Shown here piece by piece: positions 17,802 to 25,732 of a stretch of DNA of 64,000 bases. Below the pieces are notes generated by a model that did not search any database, was not told where the DNA came from, and saw only the letters and a program-made list of their open reading frames with translations. The first letter of the stretch is position 1. The number at the start of each line of letters is the position of its first letter. A program made the position numbers and the translations under genes. The stretch covers positions 1,798,001 to 1,862,000 of the forward strand of contig NZ_AP025245.1 of the NCBI RefSeq assembly GCF_021655615.1, given 5' to 3'. Source of the stretch: Acidianus sp. HS-5 (GTDB lineage Archaea; Thermoproteota; Thermoprotei_A; Sulfolobales; Sulfolobaceae).

Positions 17802-18950
17802 ATGTTAGATATAATTTTAAACATATTAGCATTAGCACAGGCAGGAAATAGCGGTGCAGCACTTAATGCTTTCGAATTATTGTATATGTTATTCTTTATT
17901 ATAATACTAGCAGTATCCTTCATTCCTGGGCTTCAACAGCAATATCAAATGATGTTCATGAGCAAAGATGTTGAAAAGAACCTTAATACCATAGAAAATT
18001 ATCTCAAAGATTCTAAGGGTGTTGCCGAAAAATTACTTAAAGAAAAGAGTTTCCCAGATCCAAAAGCTTTTCTCGATAGAGTTATAGATAGATTTGTAAT
18101 AGATCCAGTAAGTATAGAACCTACAGATATTATAAGTAGGATGAAATTATTACTTAGGACTAATGAAGACACTGTAAGAGAAATGATAAACAAGTATTCA
18201 CCAAATATAGATCCAATGAGTAGAAGCCAAATCGAAGTTTCAATAGAAGTAATAAATGCTTTAAACATGATATATAAAGTAATAAGGCATTACTTCTTGC
18301 TAGCTAAAAAACTAAAGAATTTAATGATAATGTACCAGTTGCAAGCTGTTGCACCGATATACGCAAAATTGGCTGAAGCTTATGGAAAAGCTCAGAAAGT
18401 CTTCTTACAAGGAATACCAGTAGGAGACGGCTTAGGACCACTGGTAGCATCAAGATTCTTAATGAATATTGAAAACAAGTGGAGTCCTAGTAGAGATACT
18501 ATTGCAGGCTCAATGGAGTTTGAAGGAAGGAAACTAATAGTAGTTAAAGCTGAAGGACCAATGGCAACAGTAGGAGAGCCTGGAGAAGCAGTGCAAAACA
18601 TTGTGGAAAAAGAAGGCAGTAGAGTTGCAAGAATAATAACTGTAGATGCAGCATTAAAGTTAGAAGGAGAAGACACTGGAAGTATGGCGGAAGGAATGGG
18701 TGTAGCAATGGGTGATCCAGGACCAGAAAAGATAGCGATAGAAAGAGTTGCAGCCAAGTATAATATTCCTATAGACGCAGTAATAGTAAAAATGAGTATG
18801 GAAGAGGCAATAACTGAGATGAGGAAGGAAGTCTATGAGGCTGCTGACAAAGTTGTAAGCTACGTAAAGAACTTAATATTAGAAAGGACAAAACCAGGAG
18901 ATACTGTTGTACTAGTAGGAGTAGGTAATACAGCAGGAATTGCCCAGTGA
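17802..18950 (+). CDS. DUF1512 membrane-anchored protein
   Basis: This 382-residue protein matches the archaeal DUF1512 family. An N-terminal hydrophobic helix (about residues 20-45, ELLYMLFFIIILAVSFIPG) probably anchors it, and the rest is a soluble helical and then alpha/beta domain with Gly-rich segments (GPMATVGEPGEAV; DTVVLVGVGNTAGIAQ at the C-terminus). The function is unknown. Its TGA is followed 6 bases later by the small cysteine protein, and then by 5S rRNA. The upstream tttaattt near 17766 could be its TATA element, giving a leader of about 10 bases. Confidence 0.75.
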   Translation: MLDIILNILALAQAGNSGAALNAFELLYMLFFIIILAVSFIPGLQQQYQMMFMSKDVEKNLNTIENYLKDSKGVAEKLLKEKSFPDPKAFLDRVIDRFVIDPVSIEPTDIISRMKLLLRTNEDTVREMINKYSPNIDPMSRSQIEVSIEVINALNMIYKVIRHYFLLAKKLKNLMIMYQLQAVAPIYAKLAEAYGKAQKVFLQGIPVGDGLGPLVASRFLMNIENKWSPSRDTIAGSMEFEGRKLIVVKAEGPMATVGEPGEAVQNIVEKEGSRVARIITVDAALKLEGEDTGSMAEGMGVAMGDPGPEKIAIERVAAKYNIPIDAVIVKMSMEEAITEMRKEVYEAADKVVSYVKNLILERTKPGDTVVLVGVGNTAGIAQ

Positions 18951-18956
18951 TGAAAA

Positions 18957-19154
18957 ATGGCAATATCCTCAGAAGTTAAACAACCATTGATCGTAAAAAC
19001 TGTAATAAAATGCATGACTTGTGATTATTCTATAGTTAGAGATTTTCAACAAGGCGACTTTGTTCCTAAGCTTGTAGGAACTTGCCCTAAGGATGGTGGA
19101 AAGCTTTACATAGCTGGAATTTACGCTGAAACACCCACTAATACGCACAAATAA
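18957..19154 (+). CDS. Small cysteine-containing protein, possible degenerate zinc ribbon
   Basis: This 65-residue protein has CMTC (C-x2-C) near residue 20 and a single later cysteine in TCPKDGG. It looks like a zinc ribbon with one ligand missing, or with an Asp/His substitute. It starts 6 bases after the DUF1512 stop, so it is probably translated from the same message. Function unknown. The size, position and cysteine pattern suggest a real conserved gene rather than chance, but I cannot name a family. Confidence 0.6.
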   Translation: MAISSEVKQPLIVKTVIKCMTCDYSIVRDFQQGDFVPKLVGTCPKDGGKLYIAGIYAETPTNTHK

Positions 19155-19163
19155 TTTTTTATA
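19155..19163 (+). promoter_or_regulatory. TATA element of the 5S rRNA gene
   Basis: The T-rich element tttttata, centred near 19159, lies about 26 bases before the 5S start at 19186, the standard archaeal TATA-to-start distance. It begins at the stop codon of the preceding small gene. Confidence 0.5.
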
Positions 19164-19185
19164 CTTCTATTCCTTTTCTTTTATT

Positions 19186-19310
19186 GCCTACCCGGCCATA
19201 GTGGGGGTGCAACACCCGGACTCGTCTCGAACCCGGAAGTTAAGCCTCCCACGTTGGAAGGGCAGTGGGGTCCGAAAGGACCTGCAGCCCTTTCAAGCCG
19301 GGATGGGTTT
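19186..19310 (+). rRNA. rrf: 5S ribosomal RNA
   Basis: This 125-base sequence has the archaeal 5S landmarks: a 5' GCCUACCCGG that pairs with the 3' CCGGGAUGGGU segment, the loop B/C region AACACCCGGACUCG, the conserved CGAACCCGGAAGUUAAGCC, and the helix IV hairpin GGUCCGAAAGGACC. It stands alone, away from 16S-23S, as is usual in Crenarchaeota, and has its own promoter. A T-rich run (tatatttctcccctttt) follows and may terminate transcription before the HD-domain gene. The ends are set by helix I pairing and could be off by one or two bases. Confidence 0.95.
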
Positions 19311-19337
19311 TATATTTCTCCCCTTTTCATATAATGT

Positions 19338-20516
19338 ATGAAAAAGATATTCGATGAGATTCATGGATATATAACACTAGGAGACGCAGAAATTGAAATT
19401 ATAGATTCTCCAGAATTTCAAAGACTTAGAAGAATTAAGCAGACAAGTCTAGCTTACATAGTTTATCCTGGAGCAACACACACGAGATTTAGCCATTCTT
19501 TAGGAACATTTTATCTAGCATCTAAAGTAGGAGAGAAGCTTTATGCCTCTGGTGAGATAAACGAGGAAGAACTTCAAGATCTTAAAATGGCAAGTTTATT
19601 ACATGATATAGGGCAATTTCCTTTTAGTCACGCAATAGAAGGATATTATTTGCCTCAAGGTTTCGGAAATAAAGAACTAAGAGACTTCATATTGGAAAAG
19701 TCGGAGATTAAAGACATTTTAGAAAAATACGGTTTTTCTATTTCTAGAATCCTCGATATATACAATGGAAACTCATTATTATCTTCTATCATAGACGGAG
19801 AAGTAGACGTAGATAGAATAGATTACCTAATAAGGGACTCAAGACATTCCGGAGTACAGTTAGGTAAATTGGATTTAGATAGATTAATAGATACAATAGC
19901 ATATACTCAGTCTGGAATTACAGTAGAAGATAAAGGAATAATAAGCTTAGAAAATTTCTACATTTCTAGGCTGCACATGTATCAAGCTGTGTATTATCAT
20001 AAAACAATCCTGGGATATGAGCTGTTCTTAAGAAGTCTTTATGAATACATGATAAATTATTGCAATAGAGATCTCAGAGACGCATCAAATATTAAAGAAA
20101 TGGTAAAAGAAGGTCTTTTCCCTTATTGGGACGATGAATGGACAATATCTTCTCTTTATGATTGTTTAACTGAAGATATTCCCTCATCTATAATACAAAA
20201 AATAAAGAACTTTATGGATAGAAAAGGACCTAAGGTGGTTTACGATGAAGTGTCTTACAAAGAGGAAAAAGGGTATTTAGAAGATATAAGAAACCAACTA
20301 GAGAAAATAGGAATTCCTTCTGATTCAATATATCCTTTTGAGGAAAAAATTTCTGTAATAGATAAGAATAAAATCAAAATCATTTCCAAAGGAAAGGAGA
20401 AGAAATTAAAGGATTACTCTCCTACCTTGTTGCATGAGATTCCAGACTTTATATTAATAAGAAGAGTTTATGTTGATTATGAATACGCTAAAAAAGCGAG
20501 GGAAGTATTGAGTTGA
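19338..20516 (+). CDS. HD-domain phosphohydrolase (dGTPase/SAMHD1-like)
   Basis: This 392-residue protein begins with the HD core: H in RFSHSLG, the HD pair in LLHDIGQFPFSHAIE, and a later D in VDVDRIDYLIRDSRHSG. This arrangement is typical of COG1078 metal-dependent phosphohydrolases related to dGTP triphosphohydrolases and SAMHD1. It probably cleaves (deoxy)nucleotides; specificity is unknown. It starts 27 bases after the 5S gene, and its TGA overlaps the TTG start of the phosphoglycolate phosphatase gene (TTGA), implying translational coupling. Confidence 0.87.
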   Translation: MKKIFDEIHGYITLGDAEIEIIDSPEFQRLRRIKQTSLAYIVYPGATHTRFSHSLGTFYLASKVGEKLYASGEINEEELQDLKMASLLHDIGQFPFSHAIEGYYLPQGFGNKELRDFILEKSEIKDILEKYGFSISRILDIYNGNSLLSSIIDGEVDVDRIDYLIRDSRHSGVQLGKLDLDRLIDTIAYTQSGITVEDKGIISLENFYISRLHMYQAVYYHKTILGYELFLRSLYEYMINYCNRDLRDASNIKEMVKEGLFPYWDDEWTISSLYDCLTEDIPSSIIQKIKNFMDRKGPKVVYDEVSYKEEKGYLEDIRNQLEKIGIPSDSIYPFEEKISVIDKNKIKIISKGKEKKLKDYSPTLLHEIPDFILIRRVYVDYEYAKKAREVLS

Positions 20517-21199
20517 TTAAGCTTGTGCTAACAGATCTTGATGGTACATTAACTGAAGATAGAGGAATTTTTAAAGTGGATCTAGATGCAATAAAATATC
20601 TTAGATTGCTTGAAGAAAAAGGAATAAAAGTTGCTTTAGTCAGCGGAAATTCTTACCCGGTCTTAAGGGGGCTACACACTTACCTAGGATTCTCAGGAGG
20701 AGTGGTTGCTGAGAACGGTTGCGTAGTTTTACATAAACAAAAAATTAGAGTTTGCAAGCCAATGGAAAAACATATACTTAAAGAATTTAGAGAAAAATTC
20801 AAACTGAAAGATAGCTGGCAAAACGATTATAGAGAATGCGACTTCGGCTTTACACCTCCTAATGTTACTGAAGAAATGACTAAATGGGCAGAGGAAAAAG
20901 GATTATATATTAATTCCTCCGGTTACGCACTACACATAGCATTCAGACCTGCTGGTAAAACAGTAGGAGTTAGAAAACTAATGGAACTCATCGGAGTGAA
21001 AAAGGAGGAAGTTATAGGAATTGGAGATTCATTAACAGATCTTGACATGTTTAAAGAAGTTGGAATTAGAGTTGCGGTAGGTAATGCCGAAGAAGAGTTA
21101 AAAAAGGAGGCAGATATTATATTAAATCTTAAGAGTGGAGAAGGAGTTAAAGAACTAGTCACAATGATATTGGAGGGAAAATTAGATGGAAATAGATGA
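20513..21199 (+). CDS. Phosphoglycolate phosphatase (archaeal HAD family)
   Basis: This 228-residue HAD phosphatase has motif I LTDLDGTLT, motif II VALVSGNSY, the motif III lysine in the GKTVGVRKLM region, and motif IV GIGDSLTDLDMF. The small C2-type cap and length match archaeal phosphoglycolate phosphatases (Thermoplasma TA0175-like), which clear 2-phosphoglycolate. A sugar-phosphate substrate cannot be excluded. It uses TTG at 20513, overlapping the HD gene stop by 4 bases, and its end overlaps gltX by 14. The three genes form one coupled unit. Confidence 0.87.
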   Translation: MIKLVLTDLDGTLTEDRGIFKVDLDAIKYLRLLEEKGIKVALVSGNSYPVLRGLHTYLGFSGGVVAENGCVVLHKQKIRVCKPMEKHILKEFREKFKLKDSWQNDYRECDFGFTPPNVTEEMTKWAEEKGLYINSSGYALHIAFRPAGKTVGVRKLMELIGVKKEEVIGIGDSLTDLDMFKEVGIRVAVGNAEEELKKEADIILNLKSGEGVKELVTMILEGKLDGNR

Positions 21200-22889
21200 A
21201 ATAATTTACAAGCATGCATTAGATAACGCCGTTAAGCACGACGGTAAGGCTGCAGTAGGTCCAGTAATGAGCAAAGTCCTAGGAGAAAGACCCGAACTAA
21301 AAACAAATGTAAAAGAAATAGCAAAGAGAGTCCAAGAAATCGTAGGAAAAGTAAATTCCATGACTCTAGAGGATCAGAGGAAGGAGCTTGAAACGAAGTT
21401 CCCAGAAATGCTTAGTAAAAAGAAGACAGAAGAAGAAAAGAAAACTTTACCACAACTACATAACGTTAAAGGTGAGGTAATAACAAGGTTTGCTCCAAAT
21501 CCTGATGGTCCAATACATTTAGGAAATACTAGGGCTGCTATTCTTTCTTACGAATACGCTAGAATGTATAAGGGAAAATTCATCCTAAGGTTTGATGATA
21601 CAGATCCTAAAGTTAAGAAACCATTAAGGGAAGCTTACGACTGGATAAGGGAAGATCTAAAGTGGTTAGGGATTACTTGGCAGGAGGAATTTACAGCATC
21701 TTCAAGACTTGAAAGGTATTACCAAGTAGCTAAAGAAATAATAGAAAAAGGCTATGCATATGTAGACACTTGTAGCGAAGAGGAGTTTAAGAAAATGAAG
21801 GAAACCAGGAACTTTTCTTTACCGTGCTTTAATAGATCAAAGCCAGTGGAGTATAACTTAGAACTATGGGAAAAAATGCTTGAAAGAAAATTCAAAGAAG
21901 GTGAAGCTGTACTTAGAATAAAAACCGACTTGAACGATCCAGATCCTTCTAAGATCGATTGGGTTATGGCTAGGATAATCAACACTGAGAAGAATCCTCA
22001 CCCGCTTGTTGGAGATAAATATTGGGTATGGCCAACGTACAATTTTGCGTCAGCGGTAGACGATCATGAATATAAGATAACTCACATTTTGAGAGCTAAG
22101 GAACATATGAGTAATGCGGAAAAACAAAAGTGGTTATTCAACTACATGGGATGGGAAATGCCGGAAGTTATGGAATTTGGAAGACTCAAACTAGAAGGCT
22201 TCATGATGAGCAAATCAAAAATTAAGGGAATGATGGAGAAAGGAACTACGAAAGATGATCCAAGATTACCTACTATTGCAGGACTGAGAAGAAGAGGAAT
22301 TTTACCAGAAACGATTAGAGATATAATTATTGAAGTGGGAGTTAAGCCTTCTGATGCAACTATAAGCTTTGAGAATATAGCTGCATTAAATAGGAAAAAA
22401 CTCGATCCAATAGCTAAAAGGATAATGTATGTGGAGAATTATTCGGAGTTTACATTAGAGATACCGGAAGAAATGACTGCAAGAATACCTTTGAGTCCTT
22501 CAATGAAGGAATTTAGGGAAATTACAGTAAGACCTGGGGATATTATACTATTAGAGAAATCTGATGCAGAAAATCAAAGCGTAATTAGGTTAGTTGAATT
22601 ATGTAATGTAAGAGTTGAAGGTAATAAACTAGTTTATGTGAGCAAGTCTATAGAAGATACAAAGAAAATGAACGCAAAAATAGTCCAATGGATTAAAAAA
22701 GGAGAAGAAGTTAATGTGAAAGTAATAAAAGCAGATCCTAACCAAGATTTAAAGACTATCGAAGGAAAAGCTGAAAAATATGCTATTAACCTTAATCCTA
22801 ACGAAATAGTGCAATTCATTAGATACGGCTTTGTTAGAGTTGATTCCAAAAACGAAAATGGGCTATCAGTAATATATGCTCATGAATAA
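21186..22889 (+). CDS. gltX: Glutamate--tRNA ligase (archaeal, non-discriminating type)
   Basis: This 567-residue class I synthetase has RFAPNPDGPIHLGNTR containing the HIGH-like motif, and the KMSKS-like MMSKSKIKG. The C-terminal beta-barrel anticodon domain is of the GlnRS/archaeal GluRS type. An extra ~100-residue N-terminal helical region precedes the catalytic core, as in other archaeal GluRS. In archaea it charges both tRNA-Glu and tRNA-Gln, the latter being amidated by GatDE. The ATG lies within the end of the phosphatase gene (14-base overlap). An AT-rich gap of 220 bases follows. Confidence 0.94.
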   Translation: MEIDEIIYKHALDNAVKHDGKAAVGPVMSKVLGERPELKTNVKEIAKRVQEIVGKVNSMTLEDQRKELETKFPEMLSKKKTEEEKKTLPQLHNVKGEVITRFAPNPDGPIHLGNTRAAILSYEYARMYKGKFILRFDDTDPKVKKPLREAYDWIREDLKWLGITWQEEFTASSRLERYYQVAKEIIEKGYAYVDTCSEEEFKKMKETRNFSLPCFNRSKPVEYNLELWEKMLERKFKEGEAVLRIKTDLNDPDPSKIDWVMARIINTEKNPHPLVGDKYWVWPTYNFASAVDDHEYKITHILRAKEHMSNAEKQKWLFNYMGWEMPEVMEFGRLKLEGFMMSKSKIKGMMEKGTTKDDPRLPTIAGLRRRGILPETIRDIIIEVGVKPSDATISFENIAALNRKKLDPIAKRIMYVENYSEFTLEIPEEMTARIPLSPSMKEFREITVRPGDIILLEKSDAENQSVIRLVELCNVRVEGNKLVYVSKSIEDTKKMNAKIVQWIKKGEEVNVKVIKADPNQDLKTIEGKAEKYAINLNPNEIVQFIRYGFVRVDSKNENGLSVIYAHE

Positions 22890-23109
22890 TGCATAATCAT
22901 GCCTTTTTAGTTTTAAAGATTTTTAAATAAGTACATTATTAGAACAAGATTATGAGAAATAAAGTCTTTACATTTAATAATTTATGAGGTTAAGAAAAGA
23001 TATTATAATTAAAAGAGAAAAATAAATAATGGTAATAGGACATCACGTATAGCCTTTACTTAAGGTTATGAAACTTTATATTAACAGTGAAGTACCTCAT
23101 TATCTTAAC

Positions 23110-23193
23110 GCCGCAGGCTGGACTCGAACCAGCGACCGCCCGGTTTCTGCCGAAATTAACAGCCGGGCGCTCTTCCAACTGAGCTACTGCGGC
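23110..23193 (-). tRNA. tRNA-Asn(GUU) with a 12-base intron
   Basis: The 84-base minus-strand gene folds into a full cloverleaf: acceptor GCCGCAG/CTGCGGC, D arm GCTC...GAGC, anticodon stem CCCGG/CCGGG, T arm GCTGG-TTCGAGT-CCAGC. With a 12-base intron removed, the anticodon loop reads CUGUUAA, giving anticodon GUU (Asn). No CCA is encoded. The sequence revcomp(cttataac) near 23220 may be its TATA element. Confidence 0.94.
23145..23156 (-). other. Archaeal tRNA intron in tRNA-Asn (position 37/38)
   Basis: The intron is AUUUCGGCAGAA. A bulge-helix-bulge fits: CUGU of the anticodon loop pairs with GCAG inside the intron (4 bp, one G-U), a 5' bulge UAA is cut UA^A, and a 3' bulge AAA is cut AA^A before CCGGG. 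This is the canonical substrate of the archaeal splicing endonuclease. Confidence 0.8.
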
Positions 23194-23340
23194 ATTTTAA
23201 TTCTATAAACTTATTTCTTATAACGTTTTTGCTTACTCTTAACAAGGAATAATTTAACTACTTAAAATAATACGCTTACATGGCAATTAAAGAGAAAAAT
23301 ATCGCAAATAACAAAATGAGATTTAAAAATAAAATTATAT

Positions 23341-23721
23341 TTATGAAGATTTACCAGATACTTCTTGCAATTTCTTTATAACTTCGTCTAATGCATCTTT
23401 AGCTTCTCCAGGATCAATTATTGCTGCTGCAGAAGCTGCAACTTGCAACCCACATGCTTCTCCTAGAGACTTTTTAGATGGTATATATATGTAAGGAACC
23501 TTCTTTTCTTCGCATAATCCAGGTAAGTGAGCAACTATTTCTTCTGGTTGAACATCTTCTGCAATGTATATTAACTTTGCTTGTCCTCTTTCTACTGCTT
23601 TTGTTGTTTCGTTTGTTCCTTTCTTTATTTTTCCTGATTCTTTAGCTTTCTTGAGAACTTCTAAGGCCTTATCTACTAAATCCTGCGGAGCTTCAAATTT
23701 TACATAAGATGGTTTAGACAT
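23341..23721 (-). CDS. rpl7ae: Ribosomal protein L7Ae (k-turn binding)
   Basis: This 126-residue L7Ae/L30e-fold protein is part of the 50S subunit and also the k-turn-binding core protein of C/D and H/ACA guide RNPs and of RNase P. RNA-contact residues are recognisable in KKGTNETTKAVERGQAKLIYIAEDV and in PYIYIPSKKSLGEACG. Unlike most genes here, it has a strong Shine-Dalgarno GGAGGAGG 9 bases before the ATG. The TATA-like ttttttaag near 23776 predicts a leader of roughly 29 bases, a possible site for autoregulation. It stands alone between two tRNA genes. Confidence 0.96.
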   Translation of the reverse strand: MSKPSYVKFEAPQDLVDKALEVLKKAKESGKIKKGTNETTKAVERGQAKLIYIAEDVQPEEIVAHLPGLCEEKKVPYIYIPSKKSLGEACGLQVAASAAAIIDPGEAKDALDEVIKKLQEVSGKSS

Positions 23722-23750
23722 ACGTTCATCCTCCTCCTTATTTCGTCACG
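23722..23750 (-). promoter_or_regulatory. rpl7ae 5' leader with Shine-Dalgarno and possible k-turn
   Basis: The leader predicted from the TATA box starts with CGUGA and ends with GAUGAACGU next to the ATG. CGU/ACG can pair, facing GA/GA steps could form the tandem sheared pairs of a k-turn, and GGAGGAGG lies in the enclosed loop. L7Ae binding to k-turns in its own leader is documented in Sulfolobus acidocaldarius and Archaeoglobus. Here the inner stem is weak, so this is a candidate only. Confidence 0.4.
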
Positions 23751-24068
23751 CAAAATGAATGGGACTCATTAGCTTAAAAAACTATTTGATATGCCTAAGG
23801 CTATCCTGAGCATAGTAAAAACTAGGAACTCTTGACAAGAACTTAAATATAGAGGAGAAAAAGGCATTATATAAAGAAGTATTAGTTCAAAGTTATCATT
23901 TTCATTTTTAAAAGTTCTGAGGAAAAATAACTTTATGAAATATATGGCTCTATTTCTACTTGAATATTTGCTTCTAGTATAAACACTTATCACACTTAGC
24001 TAACTTTCAATTAATCTCTAAATTCTTATTATAATAAGCCATTTTATATCTGAGCCCTGCATTTTTAT
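23751..24068. other. AT-rich intergenic stretch without a convincing gene
   Basis: Between the rpl7ae leader and the 39-codon ORF I see only the probable rpl7ae TATA element (minus strand, near 23776) and, at the right end, a TATA-like ttttatat near 24045 that could serve the small ORF. The open frames here are short, poor in typical codons and lack Shine-Dalgarno or promoter spacing. No tRNA, C/D box pair or long inverted repeat is visible. Confidence 0.5.
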
Positions 24069-24188
24069 ATGTTAAGCTCTATTACATTGCAAGATACAAA
24101 TGACACAACTACAGTTTCGGATTTTGTAACTGCAATAGGAGGAATAATAGAAACTTCAATATTACAACCAATTGAAAATACTACTTGA
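24069..24188 (+). CDS. Possible 39-residue small protein, unknown
   Basis: The ORF starts with ATG 24069 and ends with TGA 24186-24188. It encodes a Thr/Ser/Ile-rich peptide with a short hydrophobic centre (FVTAIGGIIETSILQP) and no Lys or Arg at all, which is odd for a nucleic-acid-rich neighbourhood. A TATA-like ttttatat centred near 24045 lies 24 bases before the ATG, the spacing of a leaderless gene. It could be a real small protein, the N-terminal remnant of a decayed gene, or chance. No homologue comes to mind. Confidence 0.35.
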   Translation: MLSSITLQDTNDTTTVSDFVTAIGGIIETSILQPIENTT

Positions 24189-24237
24189 GAAGCTAGCATT
24201 GCCATGTAATGTATTACAACTTGCACAAACAAATGTA

Positions 24238-24260
24238 GGTCTGGGAGCGCTTACCAGACC
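24238..24260. repeat. Short inverted repeat (7-bp arms) beside tRNA-Met
   Basis: GGTCTGG at 24238-24244 and CCAGACC at 24254-24260 are perfect complements around a 9-base centre that itself contains the palindrome AGCGCT, so the whole 23-base site is nearly two-fold symmetric. It sits 5 bases beyond the 3' end of tRNA-Met. It could be a terminator-like hairpin, a processing signal or a protein-binding site. GC content is far above the surrounding sequence. Confidence 0.6.
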
Positions 24261-24265
24261 ATTAT

Positions 24266-24351
24266 GGGCCCGGAGGGATTTGAACCCTCGACCACTCGGT
24301 TTCTCACCGAAGCTATGAGCCGAGCGCTCTACCTAGCTGAGCTACGGGCCC
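24266..24351 (-). tRNA. tRNA-Met(CAU), elongator type, with a 13-base intron
   Basis: The 86-base minus-strand gene forms a complete cloverleaf: acceptor GGGCCCG/CGGGCCC, D arm GCTC...GAGC, anticodon stem CTCGG/CCGAG, T arm GAGGG-TTCAAAT-CCCTC. After removal of the intron the loop reads CUCAUAA, anticodon CAU. The anticodon stem lacks the three G-C pairs of initiator tRNA, so it is elongator Met. The agmatidine-modified tRNA-Ile2, which also has a CAU gene sequence, is the alternative. Confidence 0.9.
24301..24313 (-). other. Archaeal tRNA intron in tRNA-Met (position 37/38)
   Basis: The intron GCUUCGGUGAGAA fits a textbook bulge-helix-bulge. The central helix CUCA/UGAG has 4 bp, the 5' bulge UAG is cut UA^G, the 3' bulge AAA is cut AA^A, and the intron is capped by a UUCG tetraloop closed by a single C-G pair. 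Confidence 0.85.
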
Positions 24352-24399
24352 ACATTTTTCTTTTTAGTAAATAATCCTTTTTAAGACTTACGAAAAAAA

Positions 24400-25647
24400 T
24401 TACGTACCGTATTTCCACTGTTTCATGTACTCTTTCTGCTCTTCAGTCATCTGTTCTATTTCTATACCCATCCCCTTTAATTTTAGTGATGCTACTTTTT
24501 CATCGATTTCTTCTGGCACGTTATATACTTTTACTTCCAGTTTATCTTTATTATTATAGATATATTCTACTGAAAGAGCTTGATTTGAGAAGCTTAAGTC
24601 CATTACTTCACTTGGATGACCTTCTGCCGCAGCAAGGTTAACTAGCCTACCATCTGCTAATAAGTATACTTTATTTCCATTAGGTAGCTCATATTCGTCT
24701 AGGTAAGGCCTTATATTTCTGACAGCTTTTGCGACTTCCTTTAAGCCCTTTACATCTATTTCAACGTTAAAGTGGCCTGCATTAGCTAATACTGCACCGC
24801 TCTTCATCTTTAATATATGTTCTTTACTAATCACGTTTATATTACCTGTAGCAGTAACGAAAATTTCTCCTAGCTCTGCAGCTTTACTCATAGGCATTAC
24901 ATCAAACCCATCCATTACAGCCTCTAACGCTCTTAATGGTGAAGCTTCAACAACTATTACTCTTGCTCCCATACCTCTTAATCTAGTTGCAATTCCCCTT
25001 CCTACCCAACCATAACCTACAACTACTGCAACTTTTCCTGCAATGAGTATATTAGTAGATCTTATAATTCCGTCTATTGCACTTTGTCCCGTCCCTATCC
25101 TGTTATCAAATAAGTATTTTGTAAATGCGTTGTTGACTGCAATAACTGGGTATTTTAATACCTTCGATTCTTCCATTGCTTTTAATCTAATAACGCCTGT
25201 GGTAGTTTCTTCCGTGCCTCCTATTATCTTTAAAGATTGACATTTCTCATGAATATAGGCATGTAAGTCTCCGCCATCGTCCATGATGATATTAGGTTCA
25301 TATTTCATTATTTCTTTTATATTTGAATAATAATCGTCTTCTCCTTCTCCTTTCCAAGCAAAAACCTTTATTCCATCTTCAACTAGCGCTGCAGCAACAT
25401 CGTCTTGTGTAGATAATGGATTACTTCCTGCTAGTGCAACTTCTGCTCCTGCTTCTTTTAGCGTTCTTACTAGGGCAGCAGTCTCTTTAGTCACATGAAG
25501 AACTGCTGAAATTCTAACTCCCTTTAAGCTCTGTTTCTCCTTTAGCTCTTTCCTTACGTTCATTAGTGCGGGCATGTGCATTTCTGCCCATTCTATTTGT
25601 TTTCTGCCCTGTTCTGCAAGTTTTATGTCCTTAATTTTATAGTCCAT
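24400..25647 (-). CDS. ahcY: Adenosylhomocysteinase
   Basis: This 415-residue NAD-dependent enzyme splits S-adenosylhomocysteine into homocysteine and adenosine, keeping the methyl cycle running. The NAD-binding Rossmann motif is VVVGYGWVGRGIATRLRGMGA, substrate residues appear in MDDGGDLHAYIHEK, and the C-terminus carries a Lys/Tyr-containing tail. The family N-terminus MDYKIKDIKLAEQG sets the start at ATG 25647; an upstream ATG at 25692 adds an unrelated 15 residues. The TATA-like aactttttta near 25675 is 28 bases upstream, so the message is probably leaderless. S-adenosylmethionine synthetase lies elsewhere in the window (60916). Confidence 0.95.
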   Translation of the reverse strand: MDYKIKDIKLAEQGRKQIEWAEMHMPALMNVRKELKEKQSLKGVRISAVLHVTKETAALVRTLKEAGAEVALAGSNPLSTQDDVAAALVEDGIKVFAWKGEGEDDYYSNIKEIMKYEPNIIMDDGGDLHAYIHEKCQSLKIIGGTEETTTGVIRLKAMEESKVLKYPVIAVNNAFTKYLFDNRIGTGQSAIDGIIRSTNILIAGKVAVVVGYGWVGRGIATRLRGMGARVIVVEASPLRALEAVMDGFDVMPMSKAAELGEIFVTATGNINVISKEHILKMKSGAVLANAGHFNVEIDVKGLKEVAKAVRNIRPYLDEYELPNGNKVYLLADGRLVNLAAAEGHPSEVMDLSFSNQALSVEYIYNNKDKLEVKVYNVPEEIDEKVASLKLKGMGIEIEQMTEEQKEYMKQWKYGT

Positions 25648-25732
25648 ATGAGAAAATCTTGTCTTCTGTAAAAAAGTTAAGTGAAAGAACAATAAGTTTA
25701 AAGTCTATAATCTTAACTCTCTCTAGATCTGA

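Noticed and set aside
22890..23109. Possible small gene or RNA in the AT-rich gap after gltX
   Set aside because: Only very short frames and a 4-bp hairpin; no C/D boxes, TATA-to-start spacing or tRNA-like fold.
23787..23815. TTGATATG followed by CCTGAG as a second C/D sRNA
   Set aside because: Box C is not TGATGA, only about 20 bases separate the boxes, and there is no D'/C' pair.
24238..24351. Integrated-element attachment site at tRNA-Met
   Set aside because: No integrase gene and no repeated tRNA 3' end nearby; the palindrome alone is not evidence of integration.
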